A DNA stretch of 64,000 bases, taken from Aurantiacibacter marinus. GTDB taxonomy: Bacteria; Pseudomonadota; Alphaproteobacteria; Sphingomonadales; Sphingomonadaceae. The position numbers and the translations under genes were made by a program. Under the pieces are notes generated by a model. It worked only from the letters and a program-made list of their open reading frames with translations. It ran no database searches and had not been told where the DNA came from. Shown piece by piece: positions 8,585 to 16,867 of this stretch; the stretch's first letter is position 1, and the number at the start of each line of letters is the position of its first letter. The DNA lies in NCBI RefSeq assembly GCF_001021555.1, contig NZ_LDCP01000001.1, positions 248,001 through 312,000 on the forward strand, in the 5' to 3' direction.

Positions 8585-9286
8585 ATGAGTGCACACAAGG
8601 AAGGCGATCCGACCACGCTGAAACGGTTGTATGGCCGCAGCCAGGGCAAACCCCTGCGCGCCGCACAGCAGGATCTGGTCGACAATCTGCTGCCGCAAAT
8701 CGCGGTACCGGAGGAAGGCGAGGTGACGGCCACCAGCCTGTTCGGCGAAGATTGCCCGATGCATTTCGAAATCGGTTTCGGCGGCGGCGAACATCTCGCC
8801 TACCGCGCTGATCTGCTCCCCAACCACGGGTTCATCGGGGCAGAGCCATTCCTGAACGGCGTGGCACAGGCGCTGACCCATGTCCGTGACGGCACGCTCG
8901 CCAATGTCCGCCTGCACCACGGAGACGCGCTGCAAGTGCTGGCGCGCATTCCCGACAACTCGCTAACGATGGTGTACCTGCTCCACCCGGACCCCTGGCC
9001 CAAGGCGCGTCATGCCAAGCGGCGCATGATGAACGATGGCCCGGTACGCATGATCGCGGACAAGCTGAAACCCGGCGGCGAATTTCGCTTCGGCACCGAT
9101 CACGACATCTATGTGCGCCACGCGCTGATGGTGATGCGCCGTTTCCGCGATGATTTCGAATGGGTGATCGACGGCCCTGACGATTTCCGCAATCGCCCAT
9201 CCGGATGGCCCGAAACGCGGTACGAATACAAGGCGCGCAATACCTTCAAACATGAAGTCTGGTATTTCCGCTTCCGCAAACGCTAG
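8585..9286 (+). CDS. trmB: tRNA (guanine-N7-)-methyltransferase TrmB
   Basis: 233 residues. Makes m7G46 in the variable loop of tRNAs using SAM. Seen: SAM-binding loop (FEIGFGGGEHL), the E of IGAEPF, and the family signature HPDPWPKARHAKRR, plus the C-terminal TRYEYKA/NTFKHE motif. A GAGG Shine-Dalgarno lies before the ATG. It begins 35 nt after the terminator that closes ctrA. Confidence 0.96.
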   Translation: MSAHKEGDPTTLKRLYGRSQGKPLRAAQQDLVDNLLPQIAVPEEGEVTATSLFGEDCPMHFEIGFGGGEHLAYRADLLPNHGFIGAEPFLNGVAQALTHVRDGTLANVRLHHGDALQVLARIPDNSLTMVYLLHPDPWPKARHAKRRMMNDGPVRMIADKLKPGGEFRFGTDHDIYVRHALMVMRRFRDDFEWVIDGPDDFRNRPSGWPETRYEYKARNTFKHEVWYFRFRKR

Positions 9287-9343
9287 GCCGCGGAACTTGC
9301 GCAGCGTTCGCTCGCTTTCCCTTGTGAACAAACGGAGCATGAC

Positions 9344-10030
9344 ATGAGCGACAAGACAGCAATCATCATCGGCGCGTCGCGCGGACTTGGGCTTGGCTAT
9401 GCCAAGGAACTGGCCGGGCGCGGTTACAAGGTCATCGCCACGGAGCGCAGCGAAAGCGGCGATCTGCACCAGGCTGCCGAGACGACCGGTTCGCAAATCG
9501 AAATCGTGAAGTGTGACGTGACCGGTGCAGACAGCGTCGCAGCTATCCGTGATAAATGTGCCGATGGCTCAATCGATTTGCTGGTTGTTAACGCCGGTGT
9601 CTACGGCGGCCGCAAACAGGGGCTTACCGACCTTGCCCACGGCAATGTAGCCGATATCCTGCACACCAACGCCACCGCACCGATCCAGTGCGCTCTTACC
9701 CTTCTGCCACTGCTGAAGCGCGGCGGAACAATCGCCATGATGAGCAGCAAGATGGGCTCCATCGACGATTCTTCTGGCGGAATGAACCTCTATCGCATCT
9801 CCAAAGTAGCCCAGAACATGCTGGCCCGTTCGCTGTTCGAAAACCATGCGAAGGACCGCGGCGTGGGCGTGATTTCATTGCATCCCGGCTGGGTACAAAC
9901 CGATATGGGCGGGCCAGATGCTCCGCTGGATGTGGATACCAGTGTAACCGGTATGGTCGACGTGCTGGAAGCTGAACGAGAACCACGCCACGTATTCCTA
10001 AATTACGATGGCAGCTCCGTTCCCTGGTAG
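9344..10030 (+). CDS. SDR family NAD(P)-dependent oxidoreductase
   Basis: 228 residues. Classical short-chain dehydrogenase: cofactor motif GASRGLGLG, NAG motif (VVNAGVYGG), catalytic Ser and YxxxK (YRISK), all in order. The segment WVQTDMGG at the C-terminus resembles C-factor/CsgA-like SDRs. Substrate unknown. The start follows a GGAG Shine-Dalgarno and it is 57 nt downstream of trmB. Confidence 0.9.
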   Translation: MSDKTAIIIGASRGLGLGYAKELAGRGYKVIATERSESGDLHQAAETTGSQIEIVKCDVTGADSVAAIRDKCADGSIDLLVVNAGVYGGRKQGLTDLAHGNVADILHTNATAPIQCALTLLPLLKRGGTIAMMSSKMGSIDDSSGGMNLYRISKVAQNMLARSLFENHAKDRGVGVISLHPGWVQTDMGGPDAPLDVDTSVTGMVDVLEAEREPRHVFLNYDGSSVPW

Positions 10031-10114
10031 CACTGGCATGATTGGCGAATCCAATGGACAGGCCACGCGATTTGGACAAAGTGCAAAACCTATGCCGATG
10101 AATGATTTGTCCGG

Positions 10115-11902
10115 ATGCTGACCGAATATTCGGCCCCTATCGGGCTTGCGCTGCTGGTCAGCCTGTTCGTTGCTTTTGCTCTGGAGCGCCGCCCGCCCGT
10201 GGTCGTGGCGATCATGGGTGCCGCCGCCATGATGGTGCTGGGATATTTGCCGAGCGACCAGATGCTGGCCGTGTTCGGCAATTCTGCCCCGATCACCATT
10301 GCGGCGATGTTCATCCTGTCAGGTGCATTGCTGCGCACCGGCGCGCTGGAGGCTGTTTCCGGCTGGGTTATCCGCCGCACGCTGCGCCGCCCCGCGCTGG
10401 CGTTGGGAGAGATCGCCGGCGGGACCCTGATTGCGTCCGCCTTCATGAACAATACGCCGGTCGTGATCGTCATGATCCCTATCGTCAAACGCCTTGCACG
10501 GGTGCTCAAGATGGCGTCCACCCGGTTGCTGATCCCGCTCAGCTATCTGTCGATCCTTGGCGGTACGCTGACCCTGATCGGCACGTCCACCAACCTGCTG
10601 GTGGACGGCGTGGCGCAGGAAGCTGGGCTGGAGCCGTTCGGCATCTTTGAAATCACCATTGCTGGTCTTGCGGCGGCGGCGGCGGGCCTGGTGGTTGTTG
10701 CCATTCTTGCGCCCATCCTGCTTCCCGCACGCGGTCCGCGCGCAGAGGATGAAGAGAGCGAGAGCGATCTCTATCTTTCGCACCTGACAGTGCAGGAACA
10801 CAGCCGCATGACGGGCAAGGCGCTGGCAGACACCAGTTTTGCGCGGCGACCGGGCCTCAATTTTCTGGCCAAGCAGAACGGCCGCGATCTTGACCGGTCG
10901 TCTATTGAAAATGTCCCATTGGAAGAAGGCGATCAATTCGTCATCTCCGCATCTCCTGAAGAGCTTGCCTCGCTTGCCGAAGCGGTGGATTTCCGGATCG
11001 GACTGGTCGGACTTGGTGGCGGCGTTGTCACCCGCAAGGATCGGCGACCGGCCGACCTTCGCGTGGTAGAGGCGGTGGTTTCCGCATCGCATCCGATCAT
11101 CGGCCGGCGACTGGCCGAAATTCCGTTGCTGTCGCGATTGCAAGTTCGTGTGCTCGGTATTGCACGCCCTCGCCATCTTGCCGGGCCGACACTGGCCGAT
11201 GTGCGGGTTCGCGCGGGCGACCGTCTGCTGATCGCCGCCACATCGGACGCGGCGGCGTCGCTTCAGGCCAATGTCCAGCTGACCCATGTCACCGAAAGCG
11301 GCATCCGTTCGTTCCGCCGCGACAAGGCGCCAATCGCGATCGCGACGCTGGCCGCAGTCGTCATCGGTGCTGCGCTGTTCGGTTTCCCGATAGAGGCGAT
11401 GGCGATTATGGGCGTGGCCGTAGTACTCCTCACACGCTGCGTCGAACCGGATGAGGCATGGTCCAGCCTTGATGGCAGTACACTGGTGCTGATCTTCGCC
11501 ATGCTGGCCTTCGGTCAGGGCCTGTCCAATGCAGGCACGATGCAGCTGATCGTCGATTGGCTTCAGCCGCTTATTGCCGGAGGATCACCGCTGCTGGTGC
11601 TGGTGCTGGTCTATGCGATCACCAGTATCATGACAGAAACCGTCACCAACAATGCCGTGGCGGTCATCATGACGCCGATCGCCATCGGACTGGCGCAGGC
11701 TGCCGGGATCGATCCGCGGCAATTGGTGGTGGCCGTGATGATTGGCGCGAGCGCGAGCTTTGCGACGCCGATAGGATACCAGACAAATACACTGGTTTAC
11801 GGCGCGGCAAATTACCGCTTCACTGACTTTCTGAAAATCGGCGTGCCAATGAACCTCGCAGTCGGCGCGGCGGTCTGTACCGCCATTACGTTGTTCTATT
11901 AG
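10115..11902 (+). CDS. SLC13/DASS-type transporter with two RCK_C (TrkA_C) domains
   Basis: 595 residues. Inner-membrane ion-coupled anion transporter (dicarboxylate, sulfate or similar). Hydrophobic half one at about residues 5-205, including the SNT-like motif (GTSTNLLVDG), two soluble RCK_C domains (about 225-300 and 312-385) in the cytoplasm, and half two (about 400-595) with the matching second motif (ATPIGYQTNTLVYG). The RCK_C pair suggests gating by a bound ligand. The substrate cannot be read from the sequence. Its stop codon overlaps that of the convergent DUF1501 gene by 4 bp. Confidence 0.9.
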   Translation: MLTEYSAPIGLALLVSLFVAFALERRPPVVVAIMGAAAMMVLGYLPSDQMLAVFGNSAPITIAAMFILSGALLRTGALEAVSGWVIRRTLRRPALALGEIAGGTLIASAFMNNTPVVIVMIPIVKRLARVLKMASTRLLIPLSYLSILGGTLTLIGTSTNLLVDGVAQEAGLEPFGIFEITIAGLAAAAAGLVVVAILAPILLPARGPRAEDEESESDLYLSHLTVQEHSRMTGKALADTSFARRPGLNFLAKQNGRDLDRSSIENVPLEEGDQFVISASPEELASLAEAVDFRIGLVGLGGGVVTRKDRRPADLRVVEAVVSASHPIIGRRLAEIPLLSRLQVRVLGIARPRHLAGPTLADVRVRAGDRLLIAATSDAAASLQANVQLTHVTESGIRSFRRDKAPIAIATLAAVVIGAALFGFPIEAMAIMGVAVVLLTRCVEPDEAWSSLDGSTLVLIFAMLAFGQGLSNAGTMQLIVDWLQPLIAGGSPLLVLVLVYAITSIMTETVTNNAVAVIMTPIAIGLAQAAGIDPRQLVVAVMIGASASFATPIGYQTNTLVYGAANYRFTDFLKIGVPMNLAVGAAVCTAITLFY

Positions 11903-13011
11903 GCAGAGCCCAAAGCAGCGAGTGCGCGGGCCGGGTCGATGCCGAAATGTTCGGCAACCGCGCCAGTAGCCAGCGCCAGAAGATCGCCTGTCGGGCGCAA
12001 ATCGCGGCCTTCGTAAAGCTGGTTGGAGGCAAGGCCCGGCCAGTCAGCAATCACCTTGGCACCACTGGGCAACGCTCCGCCCAGAAGCAATGCGGCAGAC
12101 GCCGTACCATGGTCCGTGCCGAGCGATCCGTTGATTGCGGCAGTCCGGCCGAATTCGGTCGCCACCAGCACGATTGTGTCGTTCCACACATCCCCAAGCC
12201 CGTCGCGCAGCGAGCCAAGCAGTCCGTCGAGCCCCCGCAATTGCTGATTGAGCCGTCCCGGCTGGCCCTGGTGCGTGTCCCAGCCGCCGGTTTCCACCAT
12301 CATTACGCGCGGGCCGCCTTCGGCCATCATCAAGGAGGATGCGAGTTCGCCAATTTGCTGTCCGCCACGACCGGCATTGTCGCCGATATCACTCGCCAGC
12401 ATGCGGGTCCGCATGGCCTCGTCCCACAGGGGGCCAAGCGCCGCATCTTCACCATACATCATGGCGACGCGGTTCAGTAGGTCTTCGCTGGGATCAGGCA
12501 GCCGGTTTGGTGCATAGGTTCCCACCTGGATATCACCGCGCAGCGTCAGCGGGACAGCGGCGGACAGCGCAAGCGGGCCGGGTGCACCAGGGAGCAGCGG
12601 CAACAGGCGGCCAAGCCAGCCTGTGCGCGAAGCGTAAGGTCGCGGATTGCCGCTTTCGAGGACATTTTGCGCATCGAAGTGCGAACGCTGCCGATAGCCT
12701 GTGGCAACAGCGTGCCATGCCCGGGCCTCGCCCGTGTCAAACATCTGGGCGGTCCGGACCAGCGCCGGATGCAGCGCGAAAAAGCCGTCCAGCGGATGCG
12801 CATCTTCATTCACCAGCCGTTCGCGCAACGATCGCAGTGCCGGGTCGCCATGCGGCTGGACCAGCGCCAGTCCGTCTGCGGCACCGCGCTGGAGCACGAA
12901 CACGAAACGCTTATCCTGCCCTGCTGCAAACGCAGTGCGCGGAAAGGCGATACCAGCCCCCGCTATGGCAGAGGCAAGCAGCATATGGCGGCGGGTGAGA
13001 TTCAATTTCAC
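11899..13011 (-). CDS. DUF1501 family secreted protein
   Basis: 370 residues with a twin-arginine signal (TRRHMLLAS, cleavage near AFA), so it is probably exported folded by Tat. The body shows the sulfatase/alkaline-phosphatase-like fold typical of DUF1501 (FVLQRGAADGL near the start, ETGGWDTHQGQ, TEFGRTAAINGSLGTDHG). Function unknown; DUF1501 and DUF1800 proteins are encoded as a pair in many bacteria. The start is GTG, preceded by GGAG, 3 nt after the stop of the DUF1800 gene, so translation is probably coupled. Confidence 0.9.
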   Translation of the reverse strand: MKLNLTRRHMLLASAIAGAGIAFPRTAFAAGQDKRFVFVLQRGAADGLALVQPHGDPALRSLRERLVNEDAHPLDGFFALHPALVRTAQMFDTGEARAWHAVATGYRQRSHFDAQNVLESGNPRPYASRTGWLGRLLPLLPGAPGPLALSAAVPLTLRGDIQVGTYAPNRLPDPSEDLLNRVAMMYGEDAALGPLWDEAMRTRMLASDIGDNAGRGGQQIGELASSLMMAEGGPRVMMVETGGWDTHQGQPGRLNQQLRGLDGLLGSLRDGLGDVWNDTIVLVATEFGRTAAINGSLGTDHGTASAALLLGGALPSGAKVIADWPGLASNQLYEGRDLRPTGDLLALATGAVAEHFGIDPARALAALGSA

Positions 13012-13014
13012 ATC

Positions 13015-14430
13015 CTATCTCCGCATGAATTCAGGGCTGGAAAGCAGCAGTGCCATGCCCATTGTGGGGGCCTCGGCCCGCGCAATTGCCTGCGCGGTGG
13101 AAGGCAGTAAAGCTTCACCCAGGACAGCTGCCGAAAGACTGCGCGGATCGGCGCCGCGTACGCCATTGGCGGTCAACCGATTGGCGACTTCCACACGGGT
13201 CAGAAGCGCGCCGGGAGAAGCCCAGTCGCTTGCAATATCTCCCCAGCCAGAAGGGTTGCCCGGATACCAGACAGGCTGGCCGAGCATATCCATCAGACGG
13301 TGCACGCCTTGCGCATTGCGCGGGATCGCTTCTGGGCCGAGCGCTCTGGCAGACGCCGTCATCCAGTCCCACGGGGTGCGGAATTTGGTGCGCGGGGCTG
13401 ACCACGCCTCGGGCGCATCGATAAGGGCAGAATATACGGCAGAAAGCTCCCCGCCGCTGTCCAGATAAGCGCGCTCGAGCCGCGCAATGGCGCTTTCGGG
13501 CGGAGTATCAGCGATGAAGTGGCGCGCCAGCTTAGTCGCCAGATGACGCGCTGTGGCTGGATGCATTGCCAGGTCACCAAGAATCGCGATCGCTTGCAAA
13601 GCGCCATTCTGGGAATACCGGTTGCCGATTACGGTGCGTGTACCGGGTTCGTGCAGATCTTCCACAAACGCGGTTTCGCCAGGTGCCCCTTCAATGATCC
13701 GGCGCATGCCGTTGGGGCCAAGGCCAGCAACGGTCCAGCCGGTCAGCGCGCGCGCCAGCTCGACCACATCGTCCTGAGTGTATCCGCTTCGCACGCCCAT
13801 CGTATGCAGTTCCAGAACTTCGCGCGCCAGATTCTCGTTCAGGCCCAATTGCGCATTGCGGCGACGCCTGTTGATCCGCTGTATCAGGGTAGAATTGGGG
13901 CCTGCCGATCGGGTCTGGTCCAGGAACAGCAGCATGGCAGGATGGAAAACCGCAGCGCGCAGCAAATCGGCGAAATTTCCGCTGAGATTGCGCCGGATGG
14001 CCGAAAATTCATATTCGGCGGCAAGCGAATATACTGGCAGCCGCTCTGCCGACACGGCGAAATGGTTGGACCAGAAATGTACCAGACGCTCTGCAAATGG
14101 TGTTTCGCTTTGCGCTGCAATACGCAGCCGTGCAGCGCTGGCCTCGAACAAATTACGCCGGTCGCGCTGCCTGACATCGCGGCGGCTCTCTCTCGCCGCC
14201 TCCTGCTCCGCCATATCGTTTGACCGGCGCGCCATCTGCGTCTCGTTGCGGACGTCTGCAACGCCAAGGATCAAGTCTTCGATAGAAAGCAATCGCGGCA
14301 TACCGGCTGGCGCAGGATCGAAGTCCTGCAATTGCTGGGCAAGCCAGCCGCGGACGTCACCCGGCACGCGTGTTTGCGGTGTCGCACCCAGTCCAAACCG
14401 ATCATTCGCGATGCTTGCTGTGTCCGTCAT
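13015..14430 (-). CDS. DUF1800 family protein
   Basis: 471 residues. Recognised by its conserved start (NDRFGLGA), HFWSNHFAVS, LEHLAREVLELHTMGV-like segment (ENLAREVLELHTMGV), FTQDDV-type motif (YTQDDVVELARALTGW) and KLARHFI. Function unknown; partner of DUF1501. I chose the ATG that gives MTDTAS, because family members begin a few residues before NRFGLG; ATGs at 14442 and 14511 are also open. First gene of the two-gene operon with DUF1501. Confidence 0.88.
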   Translation of the reverse strand: MTDTASIANDRFGLGATPQTRVPGDVRGWLAQQLQDFDPAPAGMPRLLSIEDLILGVADVRNETQMARRSNDMAEQEAARESRRDVRQRDRRNLFEASAARLRIAAQSETPFAERLVHFWSNHFAVSAERLPVYSLAAEYEFSAIRRNLSGNFADLLRAAVFHPAMLLFLDQTRSAGPNSTLIQRINRRRRNAQLGLNENLAREVLELHTMGVRSGYTQDDVVELARALTGWTVAGLGPNGMRRIIEGAPGETAFVEDLHEPGTRTVIGNRYSQNGALQAIAILGDLAMHPATARHLATKLARHFIADTPPESAIARLERAYLDSGGELSAVYSALIDAPEAWSAPRTKFRTPWDWMTASARALGPEAIPRNAQGVHRLMDMLGQPVWYPGNPSGWGDIASDWASPGALLTRVEVANRLTANGVRGADPRSLSAAVLGEALLPSTAQAIARAEAPTMGMALLLSSPEFMRR

Positions 14431-14491
14431 GGACACACACATACCGCATCCACCTGAATACAGGCGTACCAAATTGTCGCAGATTGTCTCG

Positions 14492-16753
14492 TCAGCCGAG
14501 GATGCCCGCACTTGCCAAAACGGCCAGTGTCAGCACCTCTGGAGCAATGGCAGTCATCGCAGCGATCTGCACCGGCTTTTCCATACCGATCTGCATCGGC
14601 CCGATCGTCGCATCGCCGCCCAATTCACGCAGCAACTTCGCTGACAGATTGGCGCTTTGCAGACCGGGCATGATCAGGACGTTGGCAGGGCCCGACAGGC
14701 GGCTGAACGGATACAGCTCCATGACCTTCGGGTTCAGCGCGGCATCGGGCGCCATTTCGCCTTCGTATTCAAAGCCGGGATCTTCAGCGTCCAGAATGGC
14801 CACGGCATCGCGCACATTGCCAAGCCATTGGCCAGCAGGATTGCCGAAGGTGGAATAGGACATGAAGGCCACGCGCGGTTCATGCCCCATCCGGCGTGCA
14901 ACAGCGGCTGTTTCCTTGGCGATATAGGCCAGCTGCGGCGCGGTTGGCCGTTCATTGATGGTCGTGTCGGCAAGGAAAGTGGTGTGGTTCTTGCCCACGA
15001 TCATATGGATACCGAACGGCGTTGCGTCTGGCTTGGGATCAAGCACCCGGGCCACTTCACGCGCAGTCTGGCTGAATGTGCGGGTAAGGCCGGAAATCAT
15101 CCCGTCGCCGTGCCCAAGCGCCACCAGCAGAGCGGCGAACACGTTACGTTCCTGATTGACCATGCGGCCCACGTCGCGCTTCGTATAACCGCGCCGCTGG
15201 AGCCTTTTGTAAAGATACTCCACCATCGGTTCGATATCGGGATAATTGGCCGAATTGGCGATTTCGTAGCTTTCCGGATCGTCCACTGCGAGCTCGCGCA
15301 GCTTTTCCAGCACCTTCTCGGTTCGTCCGACCAGAATAGGCGTGCCGTAACCGAAATCGCGGAACTGTATGGCCGCACGCAGCGCGACATCTTCTTCTGC
15401 CTCGGCAAATACCATGCGTTTGGGGTTGGCCTTCGCGTCTTCGTAAACGCGGGTCAGCGCAGAAGTCGTGGGATTGAGGCGGCTGCGCAGGCGCAGCGTA
15501 TATTCGTCGAAATCCTCGATCGGGTCCTGTGCTACGCCAGAATCCATCGCGGCCTTGGCGACAGCGCAGGAAACACGTTCCATCAGGCGCGGATCGAAAG
15601 GGGCTGGAATGATGTATTCGCGCCCAAACTTGTGGTTTATGCCATATGCGGCAGCCACTTCTTCGGGCACACGTTCCCGCGCCAGTTCCGCAATAGCTTT
15701 TGCAGCGGCAACTTTCATTTCTTCATTGATCGCAGTCGCACGCACATCCAGTGCGCCGCGGAAGATGAAGGGAAAGCCGAGCACATTGTTCACCTGATTG
15801 GGGAAGTCGCTGCGGCCGGTTGCGATGATCGCATCGGGGCGCACGGCCTTCGCTTCGTCGGGCATGATTTCGGGCGTGGGATTGGCCATCGCAAAGATGA
15901 TCGGGCTGTCCGCCATCTTCATGACCCATTCCGGCTTCAACGCACCGGCAGCAGACAGGCCGAGGAAGATATCCGCGCCGTCCAGCGCCTCTTCCAGGGT
16001 GCGCGCCTGCGTCGGAACGGCATGGGCGCTTTTCCACTGGTCCACATTCTCGCGGCCGGGATAAATCGGACCGGTCCGATCGCACACGATCACATTTTCG
16101 TGGGGGATGCCCATCGCCTTGATCAGCGCGGTACAGGCCAGCGCAGATGCGCCCGCACCGTTCACCACCATTTTGCAATCTTTAAGCTCGCGCCCGGTAA
16201 GGAATGCCGCGTTCAGCAAGCCCGCGGCGGCGATGATCGCCGTGCCGTGCTGGTCATCGTGCATGACCGGGATATTCATCCGGTCGCGCAGAGCCTGTTC
16301 AATGATAAAGCATTCGGGCGCAGCAATATCTTCAAGATTGATGCCGCCAAAAGTCGGCTCCATCAAGGCAACCGCTTCGATGAACTTTTCAGGATCTTCG
16401 GTATCGAGCTCGATATCGATGGAATCGACATCCGCGAACCGTTTGAACAGAACGGCCTTGCCTTCCATCACCGGCTTGGATGCAAGCGCGCCCAGATTGC
16501 CGAGGCCGAGGATGGCCGTACCATTGGAAATCACCGCCACAAGGTTGGCCCGGGCGGTATATTTTGCCGCGAGCGAAGGATCTCTGGCTATGGCCTCAAC
16601 AGGTGCAGCAACGCCGGGGGAATAAGCGAGCGACAAATCGCGCTGAGTCGTCATCGGCTTCGATGCGATAATCTCGATCTTACCGGGGCGGATGGTTTCG
16701 TGATAAAACAGCGCTTCGCGCTCGGTGAAACCTTTATTCTCTTTTTCGTCCAA
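14492..16753 (-). CDS. maeB: NADP-dependent malic enzyme, MaeB type (malic enzyme + phosphotransacetylase-like domain)
   Basis: 753 residues. Converts malate to pyruvate and CO2 with NADP+. Domains: malic enzyme N-terminal (about 20-150, with SLAYSPGVA), NAD(P)-binding (about 165-400, MVVNGAGASALAC), then a phosphotransacetylase-like domain (about 430-750) that usually serves regulation by acetyl-CoA rather than catalysis. The start is TTG at 16753: AGGAGAG lies at ideal spacing, the protein then has the family length, and the open frame upstream is unrelated. It is divergent from mutS. Confidence 0.95.
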   Translation of the reverse strand: MDEKENKGFTEREALFYHETIRPGKIEIIASKPMTTQRDLSLAYSPGVAAPVEAIARDPSLAAKYTARANLVAVISNGTAILGLGNLGALASKPVMEGKAVLFKRFADVDSIDIELDTEDPEKFIEAVALMEPTFGGINLEDIAAPECFIIEQALRDRMNIPVMHDDQHGTAIIAAAGLLNAAFLTGRELKDCKMVVNGAGASALACTALIKAMGIPHENVIVCDRTGPIYPGRENVDQWKSAHAVPTQARTLEEALDGADIFLGLSAAGALKPEWVMKMADSPIIFAMANPTPEIMPDEAKAVRPDAIIATGRSDFPNQVNNVLGFPFIFRGALDVRATAINEEMKVAAAKAIAELARERVPEEVAAAYGINHKFGREYIIPAPFDPRLMERVSCAVAKAAMDSGVAQDPIEDFDEYTLRLRSRLNPTTSALTRVYEDAKANPKRMVFAEAEEDVALRAAIQFRDFGYGTPILVGRTEKVLEKLRELAVDDPESYEIANSANYPDIEPMVEYLYKRLQRRGYTKRDVGRMVNQERNVFAALLVALGHGDGMISGLTRTFSQTAREVARVLDPKPDATPFGIHMIVGKNHTTFLADTTINERPTAPQLAYIAKETAAVARRMGHEPRVAFMSYSTFGNPAGQWLGNVRDAVAILDAEDPGFEYEGEMAPDAALNPKVMELYPFSRLSGPANVLIMPGLQSANLSAKLLRELGGDATIGPMQIGMEKPVQIAAMTAIAPEVLTLAVLASAGILG

Positions 16754-16867
16754 GGCTCGCTCTCCTGTATGGCGTCCCGCATAGAGGCATGTGCGCGGCG
16801 GGGATAGGGGAAAGGTTGCGCGCACGCCTTCCCGAATCGGACGCTGGCACGCTACCGCCGCAGGAGT

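Noticed and set aside
14657-16807. 716-codon open frame on the plus strand, antisense to maeB
   Set aside because: Runs exactly opposite a full-length malic enzyme and has no recognisable domain or ribosome binding site.
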